DNA from: an uncultured Alistipes sp.
GTDB taxonomy: Bacteria; Bacteroidota; Bacteroidia; Bacteroidales; UBA932
Assembly: GCA_900544195.1 (NCBI GenBank)
Contig: UQUJ01000011.1
Coordinates: forward strand, 1-56,425
Reading direction: 5' to 3'
DNA length: 56,425 bases
The position numbers were made by a program, and so were the translations under genes. Under the pieces are notes generated by a model. The model was not told the DNA's origin. It did no database searches and worked only from the letters and a program-made list of their open reading frames with translations. This document shows positions 42,917 through 51,916 of this stretch, piece by piece. How positions within the stretch are numbered: the stretch's first letter is position 1; each line of letters begins with the position of its first letter.

Positions 42917-44372
42917 CGGCATATTCATTCTCCTTCTTGGGGCAACGCCTCTCGGGGCGCAGCGGCGGATGTCGCTTCCGGAGGCGATCGGGACGGCGCG
43001 GAGCCAGTCGGTGGCGGCGCTGGAGGCGAAGCACGCCTTTGTTTCGACCTATTGGGCGTACCGATCCTATCAGGCGAGCCGACTGCCTTCGCTTGTGTTG
43101 TACGGCAACCTGATGAACTTCGACCGGTCGCTCACCTTGCTGCAAAGCTACGAGGATGGCTCCTTCCGCTACGCCAGCACCTACAATCTCCAGAACAGCC
43201 TCGGCCTTCAGGTCGCCCAGAACATAACCTTCACCGGCGGAAGGCTTTATGTCTATTCCGACCTTTCCCGCATCGACCAGTTCGGACTCAACAAGAAACT
43301 GACCTGGTACTCCCAGCCTGTCACGGTCCGCTACGTCCAGCCGCTTTTCTCCTACAACCAGTTCAAATGGGACAAACTCATTGAGCCTAAGGAATATGAA
43401 CGTGGCCGTCGCCGCTACGTCGAGTCGATGGAGCAGGTCACGATCAATGCCGTGTCGGCATATTTCTCGCTCGTCCAGGCCCTTAAGAACCAGGAGGTCG
43501 TGAAGGCGAACTACGAGAACACCGGGAAGATGCGCTCCGTGGCGGCGGAAAGGATGAGACTTGGAAGCGTCACGAGGGCTGAATATCTCCAATTGGAACT
43601 CCGCGCGCTGAACGACAGCATCGCGATCGGCGAGAGCGTCGTCAACGTGCGTCAGGCGCAGATGTACCTTAACTCGATTCTGGGCTATGATGAGTCCGTG
43701 GAGGTGGAACCGGTGGTGGACGATGCCCTGCCGGACATTCTGATGGACTACGGTCTGGTGATGGAAAAGGCACTGAAAAACTCGACGTTCTCCCTTGACA
43801 ATCAGATAAATGAATTGAACGCCGCCTCGAATGTGGCGAAGGCCAAGGCGGACAGAGGCATCTCGATGAGCCTTAACGCCCGCTTCGGCCTGTCCCAGAC
43901 CGGCAATGGCCTGCCGGATGTCTATAAGGATCTTCTGAACCAGGAGGTTGTGGGTTTGACTTTCAGCGTGCCGATCTTCGATTGGGGGCTTGGCAAGGGA
44001 AAGGTGCAGAAGGCCAAGGCCGCCGAGGAGGTCGTCAAGGCGCAGAACCTCCAGAGCGAGAACGACTACCGCAGGAAGATATTCACCGCCGTCGGCCAGT
44101 TCAACAACCAGCGTCAGCAGTGCATGGCTTCCCGCAAGGCGATGGAGATAGCCTCCGAAAGGTACGAGCTGATGATGGACAAGTTCAGGCGCGGCTCGGC
44201 CACGGTGACCGACCTCACCAACGCCCAGAACGACAACGAGTCAGCGATGGCCAAATACATCACCGACTACTCCAACTTCTGGACCTACTACTACACCCTC
44301 CGGAAGTACGCCCTCTACGATTTCATCACGGGAAAAGACATCGACGTCAACGTCAAGGAAATGGTTGAATGA
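42882..44372 (+). CDS. TolC-like outer-membrane efflux protein
   Basis: Outer-membrane channel of 496 residues with signal peptide (cut near PLGAQ) and two long OEP-type helical repeats. Visible pieces: MSLPEAIGTARSQS at the start, and second-half helices (KVQKAKAAEEVVKAQNLQSEN, RRGSATVTDLTNAQND-like) as in the TolC family. It is the first gene of a four-gene RND efflux operon. The adaptor gene begins about 10 bases after the stop. Its 5' end is duplicated as a 12-codon orphan at 35472. Confidence 0.93.
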   Translation: MNLNHRITTAAVGIFILLLGATPLGAQRRMSLPEAIGTARSQSVAALEAKHAFVSTYWAYRSYQASRLPSLVLYGNLMNFDRSLTLLQSYEDGSFRYASTYNLQNSLGLQVAQNITFTGGRLYVYSDLSRIDQFGLNKKLTWYSQPVTVRYVQPLFSYNQFKWDKLIEPKEYERGRRRYVESMEQVTINAVSAYFSLVQALKNQEVVKANYENTGKMRSVAAERMRLGSVTRAEYLQLELRALNDSIAIGESVVNVRQAQMYLNSILGYDESVEVEPVVDDALPDILMDYGLVMEKALKNSTFSLDNQINELNAASNVAKAKADRGISMSLNARFGLSQTGNGLPDVYKDLLNQEVVGLTFSVPIFDWGLGKGKVQKAKAAEEVVKAQNLQSENDYRRKIFTAVGQFNNQRQQCMASRKAMEIASERYELMMDKFRRGSATVTDLTNAQNDNESAMAKYITDYSNFWTYYYTLRKYALYDFITGKDIDVNVKEMVE

Positions 44373-44382
44373 TTCAGAATCA

Positions 44383-45474
44383 ATGAATATGAGAAAGAAT
44401 ATACTTGCGTCCCTTTTTGCCTTCGGCCTCGTCATGATGGCCGTAGCCTGCGGAGGAAACAAAAAGACGGAGGAGACGAAGGACGGGAAACTGACCTACA
44501 CCCCTCAGATAAACGAAGTCACTGTCGTGAAATTGGAAAGGAAGGATTTCGCCCGTCAGCTCCTGTCCAACGGAAAGCTGGTTGCCGGACGGAAAAGCGC
44601 GCTGCAGTTCAGGACAACCGGAAAAATCGCGGCGATAGACGTCCGGAATGGTGAATATGTCTCCTCAGGTGCCGTCATCGCCACCGTTGACCGTCCCGAC
44701 TTGAAACTGTCGCAGGAATCCTCACGGCTTTCCCTCCGGAAGGCCGAGCTGGATCTGTACGACTACCTTGTGGGGCAGGGTTATTCGGCTGGTGACACCA
44801 CCTCGGTTTCCGCCGACCTGCTGGCCATGGCGAAGATGAAATCCGGCTATTCCGCCGCCAAGAACGATTTCGCGCGCTCGTCCTACGAGATCGCCGGAAC
44901 GGTTCTCCATGCCCCGTTCTCCGGGCGTGTCGCTGACATCAAGCAGAAGCCGTTCGACCAGAGTCCGTCCGGTACTTTCTGCACGATTGTGGACGACAGT
45001 GTGCTGGAGGTGGATTTCTCGGTGATGGAGTCGGAATATTCATTCCTCTCCGTCGGTCTGCCGGTGAGGATCCGTCCGTTCGCTGACGAGACCAAGGAAT
45101 ATTCAGGGAAAGTCACCGCCATCAATCCTCTCGTGGATGAGAAGGGGCAGATCTCCGTCACCGCGCAGGTCCGGAACGACGGCTCGCTGATCGATGGAAT
45201 GAACGTCCGTGTGATCGTGGAGAGGATGATTCCGGGACAGCTTGTCGTGCCTCGCAGCGCGGTGGTGATCAGGGACAATCTGGACGTGCTGTTCACCTGC
45301 ACGGATGACGGCAAGGCACATTGGACTTATGTCACGATACTTTATTCCAATGGTGAGTCCTACGTGGTCGAGGCCAACAAGGACAGGAACGCCGAACTGA
45401 ACGAAGGCGACCAGGTGATTGTCTCCGGCAATCTCAATCTGGCGGACAACTCTGATGTGCTGGTAAAAAGGTAG
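44383..45474 (+). CDS. RND efflux periplasmic adaptor (HlyD/MFP family)
   Basis: Membrane fusion protein of about 363 residues, lipidated at the Cys in MMAVACGG, that links the inner-membrane RND pump to the TolC channel. It has the lipoyl-like half motifs (LQFRTTGKIAAIDVRNGEYV, then VLHAPFSGRVADIKQKP), a short helical hairpin between them, a beta-barrel region (VEVDFSVMESEYSFLSVGLPV) and a membrane-proximal end. A frame extends upstream to a TTG at 44365; ATG 44383 or 44389 is more likely. RND gene 1 follows after 3 bases. Confidence 0.92.
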   Translation: MNMRKNILASLFAFGLVMMAVACGGNKKTEETKDGKLTYTPQINEVTVVKLERKDFARQLLSNGKLVAGRKSALQFRTTGKIAAIDVRNGEYVSSGAVIATVDRPDLKLSQESSRLSLRKAELDLYDYLVGQGYSAGDTTSVSADLLAMAKMKSGYSAAKNDFARSSYEIAGTVLHAPFSGRVADIKQKPFDQSPSGTFCTIVDDSVLEVDFSVMESEYSFLSVGLPVRIRPFADETKEYSGKVTAINPLVDEKGQISVTAQVRNDGSLIDGMNVRVIVERMIPGQLVVPRSAVVIRDNLDVLFTCTDDGKAHWTYVTILYSNGESYVVEANKDRNAELNEGDQVIVSGNLNLADNSDVLVKR

Positions 45475-45477
45475 GCA

Positions 45478-48400
45478 ATGCTGAAACATCTGATAGACAG
45501 ACCGATAACCGTGACGATGATAACCCTTGTCATCGTTGTTCTGGGCATTGTCAGCATACGTCTGCTGCCAGTGTCGTTGGTTCCGGACGTGGACATCCCG
45601 TACATAACCGTGCAGGCCACGTCCTCGGAACTTTCGGCCAGAGAGATGGACGAGAGTGTGCTGAAGCCTCTGCGCCAGCAGCTCATCCAGATCAACGGGC
45701 TTGAGGACATCGTCAGTGAGGCGAAGGACGGCAGCGGGACGATCCGGCTTACGTTCAACCATGGTTCGGACATCGATTATCTTTTCATTGAGGTCAACGA
45801 GAAGATTGACCGGTCCATGTCCAGCCTTGGCGACATCGCCCGGCCTAAGGTCTTGAAGGCCAGCGCCACGGACATTCCGGCGTTTTTTGTGAATATTACT
45901 TCTTCGGTCGCTGAGCCTGTCGAACCACAAGCTCAGGGACAGCCTCAGAATCGGTCGCTGAGCCCGTCGAAGCGCACCGAGCCTGAGGCCCAATCGGACT
46001 TGTTCCCCGTAACCGAGTCCTTCTCCCAGATGAGCCGCTTCGCACGTGACGTGATCAGCAAACGCATCGAACAACTCTCCGAAGTCGCCATGGTCGATGT
46101 CAGCGGCCTTGTCAGTGACGAGATTCTCATAATTCCGGATGAGTCCAAGCTACTCCAGGCAGGGATGACAATGAATGAGTTCGAGAGTTGTGTCAAGAGT
46201 TCCAACATCCGCCTTGGCAGTCTCACAATCCGTGACGGAGAGTACCGCTACAATGTCAAATTCGATTCCCGGGCTTCCTCCAGTGAAGACATCGCCAACC
46301 TCTGGTTCAAGAAGGAAGGCCGCCTTCTTCAGATAAAGGACGTCGCCAAGGTCGTCGTCCACCCGGCAAAACGAACCGGCCTCGTCCGCTCGAACGGAGA
46401 GGATGCCGTGTGTCTTGCCGTCATCAAGCAGAGCGAGGCGAAGATGTCGGACCTGAAGTCGGCCATGAACGGCCTGATGGACAGTTTCCGGAACGACTAC
46501 CCTCAGTTGAGCTTCGAGATCACGAGAGACCAGACCCAGCTTCTTGAATATACCATCAACAACCTGCTACAGAACATCGTGGTCGCCCTCCTTCTGGCGA
46601 GCGTCATCATATTCCTCTTCATGAGGGACTTCCGCTCTCCGGTGCTGGTGATCCTGACGATGCCGGTGGCGCTGATATTCTCGATGCTCTGCTTCTATAC
46701 CATCGGATTGACCCTGAATATTATATCCCTCTCCGGTCTGCTTCTCGGAGTCGGAATGATGACTGACAACACGGTCATCCTTGTCGATAATATAACCGGC
46801 CGCTGGCAACGTGAAGGGAACCTGCGCTCCGCTGTCCTTGAGGGCACGAAAGAGGTGAGGGGAGCGATGCTCAGCTCCGTGCTGACAACCTGCGCGGTGT
46901 TCATTCCGTTGATATTCATGAGCGGCATCGCCGGTGCGATGTTCTACGATCAGGCTATGTCGGTGGCCATCGTGCTGCTGACCTCCTACATCGTGACCAT
47001 CCTTGTGATTCCGGTCTATTATTACTGGTGGTTCAAGGGTTCGGATGGTTTCCGTCCGAGTCCTTTGCTGGAGAAGATCAATTTTGACGAACCGATCCGC
47101 CGCTGGGACGACAAACTTATGGAATGGTTCATCCGGCACAGGCCGGTCGCCTGGGGCCTTCTTGCCGTCTCGACCGTCGGGCTGGTGTTCTGTTTCCTGG
47201 AGATGCCGAAATCCCGTCTGCCGGAGATGACCCAGACGGACGCGATAATGAAGATTGACTGGAACGAACACATTTCCATTGAACGTAACACGGAGCGGAT
47301 CAGGGATTTAGAGAAAAAACTGACCGGAAGCGTGGAGCAGATGACGGCTCTTGTCGGTTCTCAGCAATTCATTCTGAGTCATAGTGGTGACCAAGGAATT
47401 TCCGAAGCGTCCATCTACGTCAATTGCAAAGATGCCGGCACATTGAAAAAGGTGCTGGGCGAATTGAAGGATGAGATGGAGAATGAATATCCGGAAGCGG
47501 TATATTCATTCGAAGCTTCAGGGAATATCTTCGACATGGTTTTCGCCCGGAACGAGGCTCCGCTCGTGGCGCGCCTTCGCCCAGTGAGGAACAGGGAGGT
47601 TGAGGTCGAACCGTTGAGGAATATGCTCTCCGAGGTCAGGGAAACGTTGCCTGGAGTGACCGTGGCGGATCCTCCGGTAAAGACTGACGCACTGTTTGTC
47701 GCTGATCCTGACTTGCTTGCGCTTTATGATGTCGGTTATTCGGAACTTGTGTCGATTCTGAGAAACTCGCTCAATGAGAACCGTCTGTTCAACATTGTCC
47801 AGGGAACCAGCACTGTTCCGGTCGTGACAGGCTCCAACGCCGCCGGACTTTCGGAGATCCTGCATGGCACTTTCATCGAAAAGAAAGGCCTTGACGGGGA
47901 GACATCCCGGATTCCGGTTTCAAATCTTATGCGGCAAACCTTTGCCGAGGATTTGAAAACTTTGGTCGCAGGCCCGGAGGACAATTACTACCCTTTGGCT
48001 CTCGATGTTCCGTCGAAGGACGTGAAACATGTGATGGCCGCGGTGAGTGACGTCGTGCGAAAGAATGGTGACTTCGAGGTCGGCTATTCTGGTTCCTGGT
48101 TCTCCAACAGCAAGATGATTGATGAGATGATCATCATAATGCTGGTCGCCATAATCCTGCTCTATCTGATTCTGGCCTCCCAGTTCGAGTCTCTGGTCCA
48201 GCCGCTGATCATCCTTTCGGAGATTGTCGTGGATGTCTCTGTCGCCTTGCTGGTTCTATGGATTTTCGGGGTCAGCATCAACCTGATGTCGATGATCGGC
48301 CTGATTGTCATCACCGGCATCGTCATAAACGATTCCATCCTGAAAATTGACACGATCAACCGGATGCGCAAGGCCGGCGAAAGTCTTGAGCGTGCTGTCA

Positions 48401-48618
48401 TTGATGCGTCCTCGCTTAGAGTGAAAGCAATCATAATGACTTCATTGACAACCATTCTGGCCGTCTGTCCATTCCTGTCAAGGGGTAGCATGGGCGCGGA
48501 CCTCCAGTACCCGATGTCTCTGGTGATCATCGCGGGAATGCTTGTCGGAACCCTTGTCAGCCTGTTCGTCGTGCCGGCGTTGTATTATTCGATCTACAAT
48601 GGAAGAAAGAAAAAATAG
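45478..48618 (+). CDS. RND efflux transporter, first copy
   Basis: Inner-membrane RND pump of 1046 residues with the usual plan: TM1 near 12-30, large periplasmic loop, TM2-6 (about 360-535), second loop, TM8-12. The TM4 proton-relay region reads GVGMMTDNTVILVDN (Asp430), with only one of the two Asp of AcrB (second is Asn). Residues about 143-166 (VAEPVEPQAQGQPQNRSLSP) are encoded by a REP-like palindrome inserted in frame within the porter domain. The stop overlaps the next RND gene by 20 bases. The substrate is unknown. Confidence 0.93.
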   Translation: MLKHLIDRPITVTMITLVIVVLGIVSIRLLPVSLVPDVDIPYITVQATSSELSAREMDESVLKPLRQQLIQINGLEDIVSEAKDGSGTIRLTFNHGSDIDYLFIEVNEKIDRSMSSLGDIARPKVLKASATDIPAFFVNITSSVAEPVEPQAQGQPQNRSLSPSKRTEPEAQSDLFPVTESFSQMSRFARDVISKRIEQLSEVAMVDVSGLVSDEILIIPDESKLLQAGMTMNEFESCVKSSNIRLGSLTIRDGEYRYNVKFDSRASSSEDIANLWFKKEGRLLQIKDVAKVVVHPAKRTGLVRSNGEDAVCLAVIKQSEAKMSDLKSAMNGLMDSFRNDYPQLSFEITRDQTQLLEYTINNLLQNIVVALLLASVIIFLFMRDFRSPVLVILTMPVALIFSMLCFYTIGLTLNIISLSGLLLGVGMMTDNTVILVDNITGRWQREGNLRSAVLEGTKEVRGAMLSSVLTTCAVFIPLIFMSGIAGAMFYDQAMSVAIVLLTSYIVTILVIPVYYYWWFKGSDGFRPSPLLEKINFDEPIRRWDDKLMEWFIRHRPVAWGLLAVSTVGLVFCFLEMPKSRLPEMTQTDAIMKIDWNEHISIERNTERIRDLEKKLTGSVEQMTALVGSQQFILSHSGDQGISEASIYVNCKDAGTLKKVLGELKDEMENEYPEAVYSFEASGNIFDMVFARNEAPLVARLRPVRNREVEVEPLRNMLSEVRETLPGVTVADPPVKTDALFVADPDLLALYDVGYSELVSILRNSLNENRLFNIVQGTSTVPVVTGSNAAGLSEILHGTFIEKKGLDGETSRIPVSNLMRQTFAEDLKTLVAGPEDNYYPLALDVPSKDVKHVMAAVSDVVRKNGDFEVGYSGSWFSNSKMIDEMIIIMLVAIILLYLILASQFESLVQPLIILSEIVVDVSVALLVLWIFGVSINLMSMIGLIVITGIVINDSILKIDTINRMRKAGESLERAVIDASSLRVKAIIMTSLTTILAVCPFLSRGSMGADLQYPMSLVIIAGMLVGTLVSLFVVPALYYSIYNGRKKK
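45906..45974 (+). repeat. REP-like palindromes inside RND gene 1
   Basis: Two direct copies, GGTCGCTGAGCCTGTCGAA (45906-45924) and GGTCGCTGAGCCCGTCGAAG+CG (45953-45974), with a related AAGCTCAGGGAC piece between. The frame of the host gene stays open. Confidence 0.8.
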
Positions 48619-51600
48619 ACTTTCTCCATTTTCGGTGGTTCTGATTATGGTGGCGCTGTCCCTTGTCGGGCTGGCGGCGTTGCCGCGTCTGAACATCCAG
48701 TACACCCCGATGACGGAAGGCCGTACGGTCTATGTATCTTTTTATTATCCCAACGCCTCTGCGGAAATCATTGAAAGCGAGGCGACATCCAAGATTGAAG
48801 GAGTCTTGGCGGGGATACGCGATGTCACAGACATTTCCTCTGTTTCACGTAAAGGTTCAGGCTCCGTTTCTGTCAAGTTCCGCAAAGGCTCGGACATGGA
48901 CGCGGCGCGCTTCGAGGTCGCCTCGGCGATCAGGAACGTTTACCCAAGCCTTCCTGATGAGGTCTCCTATCCGGGAATATCCTTGTCTGGCGGCGGACGG
49001 GTCTCGCGGATATCCTATCTCGTCAAGGGCGGGATCCCTTCCCGGGAGATTTCCAAATATGTCAAGGAACACGTCCTCAGCCATTTGGCCGCCATCCCGG
49101 GAGTGGACAAGGTCAATGTGGACGGCGGTGTTCCTTTCCAGTGGGTGATCACGTTCGACGCCGACAAGATCCAGTCCGTAGGAGTCACCGCCGATGAGAT
49201 CGCATCGGCCTTTAATTCATATTACCGTGAGGAAATCCTCGGAATGACGGAAACCTCTGAAGGATTGATGACGGTGCGTCTTAAAGAAGCCTCGGACAAG
49301 GATTTCGGATCGATTCCCGTAGGTAATTTCAAAGGCCGTGTGATTCACATCGGGGACGTTGCCCAGTGGCGCTATGAGGAAGCGGTGCCGTCAAGTTACT
49401 ATCGTGTCAACGGTTTGAACACCATTACTTTGACGGTGGAGATAGCTTCTTCGGCCAACCTGTTGACTGTCGCTTCCGCCGTCAAGGAAAGGATGGCGGA
49501 GCTTCAGAAAGGCTTCCCTTCGGAAATCACCGCCGGCATCGCCTACGATTCCTCTGAGTATGTCAGCGAGGAACTCAGCAAAATCTATGTCCGTACCGCC
49601 CTCTGCATCTTGATTCTGTTGATGTTCGTGTTCTTGATCAACAGGTCGTGGCGGTATATGCTGATCATTGTCTTCACTTTGACGGTCAATGTGTTGACCG
49701 CCTTGATGATCTACAGTTTGGCAGGTCTTCAGATCCACATCTACACCCTTGCCGGAATCACGGTCTCTCTCGGAATAATCATCGACACCTCGATCGTGAT
49801 GATCGACCACTACGCCCATTTCAAAGACCGGAAGGCTTTCCCGTCCATCCTTTCGGCCGCGGCCACGACTGTCGGCGCATTGATGATGGTCCTTCTGCTT
49901 CCGGAAAAGGAAAAAGCCAACCTCGTGGACTTCATCTGGGTGATTGTCATTAACTTGGGACTGTCGCTGATCATCTCCTACCTGTTCATCCCGTCGCTGA
50001 TGGAATATATTCCTGTAAGAATGTCGGGTGGCAAGTCTGGGCGTTCCCCAAGGAAGCTCCGCCAGATCCTGCGTTGGAACAGGTTCTACGCTTCCTACAT
50101 CGGCTGGGGGGTGAGGCATCGCTGGGTGTATGTCCTTTTGTTCATCGTGGCGTTTGGAATCCCGCTCTGTCTGCTCCCTACCCGTCTGTCTGATTATGAC
50201 AAGGACAAGGCGGACAGGTTCGACAGATTTCTGGACAAGATTGTCACCTGGAAACCTTACGACAGGAACCGTCAGTTGATAGACAAGATAGCCAGTTCCT
50301 CCTTCGGTCTGTTTTACAAATCCTTGAACCGCTCCAATTTCTACCGGGAGCCTGAAAAGAAACGTCTGATCATCAATGCCGGCATGCTTGAAGGCTGTAC
50401 CGTGAGCCAGTTGAATGATGTCGTGAGGGCGATGGAGAATTATCTGTCGAAGTTCGATGAGATCTCCGTATTCACCACGTCGATATATTCCTACGACAAC
50501 GCCGAGATTTCGGTGGAGTTCAAGCCTGAGTATGAGAACTCAGGTTTCCCTTCCGTGTTGAAGTCCGAGGTCACGAGGATGGCGATCAATTTCGGCGGGG
50601 CGAACTGGAGGGTCTCCGGAATAGACGACAATAATTTCAACAACAACATCGTCTCGTCCTCCAAGAGCAATCGCATCTCGCTGAGGGGCTATAACTATCA
50701 GGAACTCAGCCGCTACGCAGAGAAACTGATTGCCTATCTCTCCACAAACCGCCGTGTCCAGGGCGCGGAGATCTGGTCGGGAGGTTGGAACGGCCGCCCT
50801 TCGATTGAGTTTGTGCTGGATTATGATTTTGGGCGGATGACGCTTGCCGACATCAATCCTTACGCCTACTACAACGCTCTGGGATCCTTACTGTACGAAC
50901 GGAAGATCGGAACTTCTGAATATGATGGTGGAGCCGTCGATGTTGTCCTCCGTTCCTCGGATCTGGACAGATACGATCTCTGGCACGTTCTTAACTCTCC
51001 GATAGATGTCGGTCAGAAGAAAATGACGCTTTCGAGTGTCGGGGGCATCGACAAGCAGCGGACAGGTCTGACAATCAGAAAGAGCAACCAGTCCTACGAG
51101 CTTGTTGTATGCTACGACTTCATCGGTAGTTGGGAACTCAGCCGTTCCCTGTCCCAGAAGGCGGTCAAGTACATGAACGATGAGGCCCTTCCGATCGGTT
51201 TCAAGGCCGAGGTTCCGGGCTGGGGCTGGTTCGACACCGCCAAGCAGCAGTACGCCTGGCTGTTGTTCCTGATTCTCGCCGTGATGTACGTGATGCTTGC
51301 GATGACTTTCGAGTCGTTCCGCTACCCGCTCGCAGTGATCTTCATGGTTCCGGTCTCTTTCATCGGCCTCTTCCTTGCCTTCGGCCTATCGGACTTCTCC
51401 TTCGATCAGGGCGGTTTCGCCGCCTTCGTGATGCTCAGCGGCATAGTCGTCAACGCCGGCATCTACCTCATCACCACCTACCAGTCCCTCCTCGGTGCAT
51501 CGGTCCCTGAGCCTGTCGAAGGGGCCACCTCTGTGACTAAACAAACTCACCGACCAGCCGAAGCGGCCAACATCCGCCTCTACGTCAAAGCCTACTCCCG

Positions 51601-51781
51601 CAAGATCAACCCGATCACCCTCACCATAGTCTCCACCATCCTCGGCCTCCTCCCGTTCCTCACCGACGGCCCAGAGGAAGTGTTCTGGTTCGACTTTGCC
51701 GTCGGCACCATCTCCGGCATGCTATTCTCGATCCTTGCCGTTATATTCATCCTTCCGGTCTTATGCGTCAGCCGCAAATAA
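48599..51781 (+). CDS. RND efflux transporter, second copy
   Basis: Second RND pump gene, about 1060 residues, starting at the ATG at 48599 inside the end of the first. TM1 near 10-30 is followed by two periplasmic loops and TM4 with GIIIDTSIVMIDHY (Asp396). Near residues 968-976 (VPEPVEGA), between TM segments, lies an in-frame REP-like insertion. Two RND genes behind one adaptor and one channel suggest a heteromeric pump, as in MdtBC, which is an inference. No good terminator was found before the next promoter. Confidence 0.92.
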   Translation: MEERKNRLSPFSVVLIMVALSLVGLAALPRLNIQYTPMTEGRTVYVSFYYPNASAEIIESEATSKIEGVLAGIRDVTDISSVSRKGSGSVSVKFRKGSDMDAARFEVASAIRNVYPSLPDEVSYPGISLSGGGRVSRISYLVKGGIPSREISKYVKEHVLSHLAAIPGVDKVNVDGGVPFQWVITFDADKIQSVGVTADEIASAFNSYYREEILGMTETSEGLMTVRLKEASDKDFGSIPVGNFKGRVIHIGDVAQWRYEEAVPSSYYRVNGLNTITLTVEIASSANLLTVASAVKERMAELQKGFPSEITAGIAYDSSEYVSEELSKIYVRTALCILILLMFVFLINRSWRYMLIIVFTLTVNVLTALMIYSLAGLQIHIYTLAGITVSLGIIIDTSIVMIDHYAHFKDRKAFPSILSAAATTVGALMMVLLLPEKEKANLVDFIWVIVINLGLSLIISYLFIPSLMEYIPVRMSGGKSGRSPRKLRQILRWNRFYASYIGWGVRHRWVYVLLFIVAFGIPLCLLPTRLSDYDKDKADRFDRFLDKIVTWKPYDRNRQLIDKIASSSFGLFYKSLNRSNFYREPEKKRLIINAGMLEGCTVSQLNDVVRAMENYLSKFDEISVFTTSIYSYDNAEISVEFKPEYENSGFPSVLKSEVTRMAINFGGANWRVSGIDDNNFNNNIVSSSKSNRISLRGYNYQELSRYAEKLIAYLSTNRRVQGAEIWSGGWNGRPSIEFVLDYDFGRMTLADINPYAYYNALGSLLYERKIGTSEYDGGAVDVVLRSSDLDRYDLWHVLNSPIDVGQKKMTLSSVGGIDKQRTGLTIRKSNQSYELVVCYDFIGSWELSRSLSQKAVKYMNDEALPIGFKAEVPGWGWFDTAKQQYAWLLFLILAVMYVMLAMTFESFRYPLAVIFMVPVSFIGLFLAFGLSDFSFDQGGFAAFVMLSGIVVNAGIYLITTYQSLLGASVPEPVEGATSVTKQTHRPAEAANIRLYVKAYSRKINPITLTIVSTILGLLPFLTDGPEEVFWFDFAVGTISGMLFSILAVIFILPVLCVSRK
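51502..51526 (+). repeat. REP-like palindrome inside RND gene 2
   Basis: GGTCCCTGAGCCTGTCGAAG plus GGGCC; GGTCCCT pairs with AGGGGCC (one G-U). It is in frame, encoding VPEPVEGA. Confidence 0.8.
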
Positions 51782-51832
51782 TGATTGTGGATTCATGCAA
51801 TGAAATGTTCCGGCAAATAACGTAGTGAACAG

Positions 51833-51864
51833 ATTGGATTTTTGATCGTCTTGGGTTATCTTTG
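51833..51864 (+). promoter_or_regulatory. Promoter of the TonB receptor gene
   Basis: ATTG (51833-51836), 20 bases, then TATCTTTG (51857-51864), 53 bases before the preferred start at 51917. The -33 differs from TTTG by one base. Confidence 0.65.
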
Positions 51865-51916
51865 CATGAGTGTGTTATTATATTGGAGGCGATTGGTCCT
51901 CCTCGGAGGTTATGGT

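Noticed and set aside
45103..46074. Minus-strand frame of 323 codons in the efflux operon
   Set aside because: Antisense to the adaptor and RND genes, rich in His and Asp as expected from a shadow frame.
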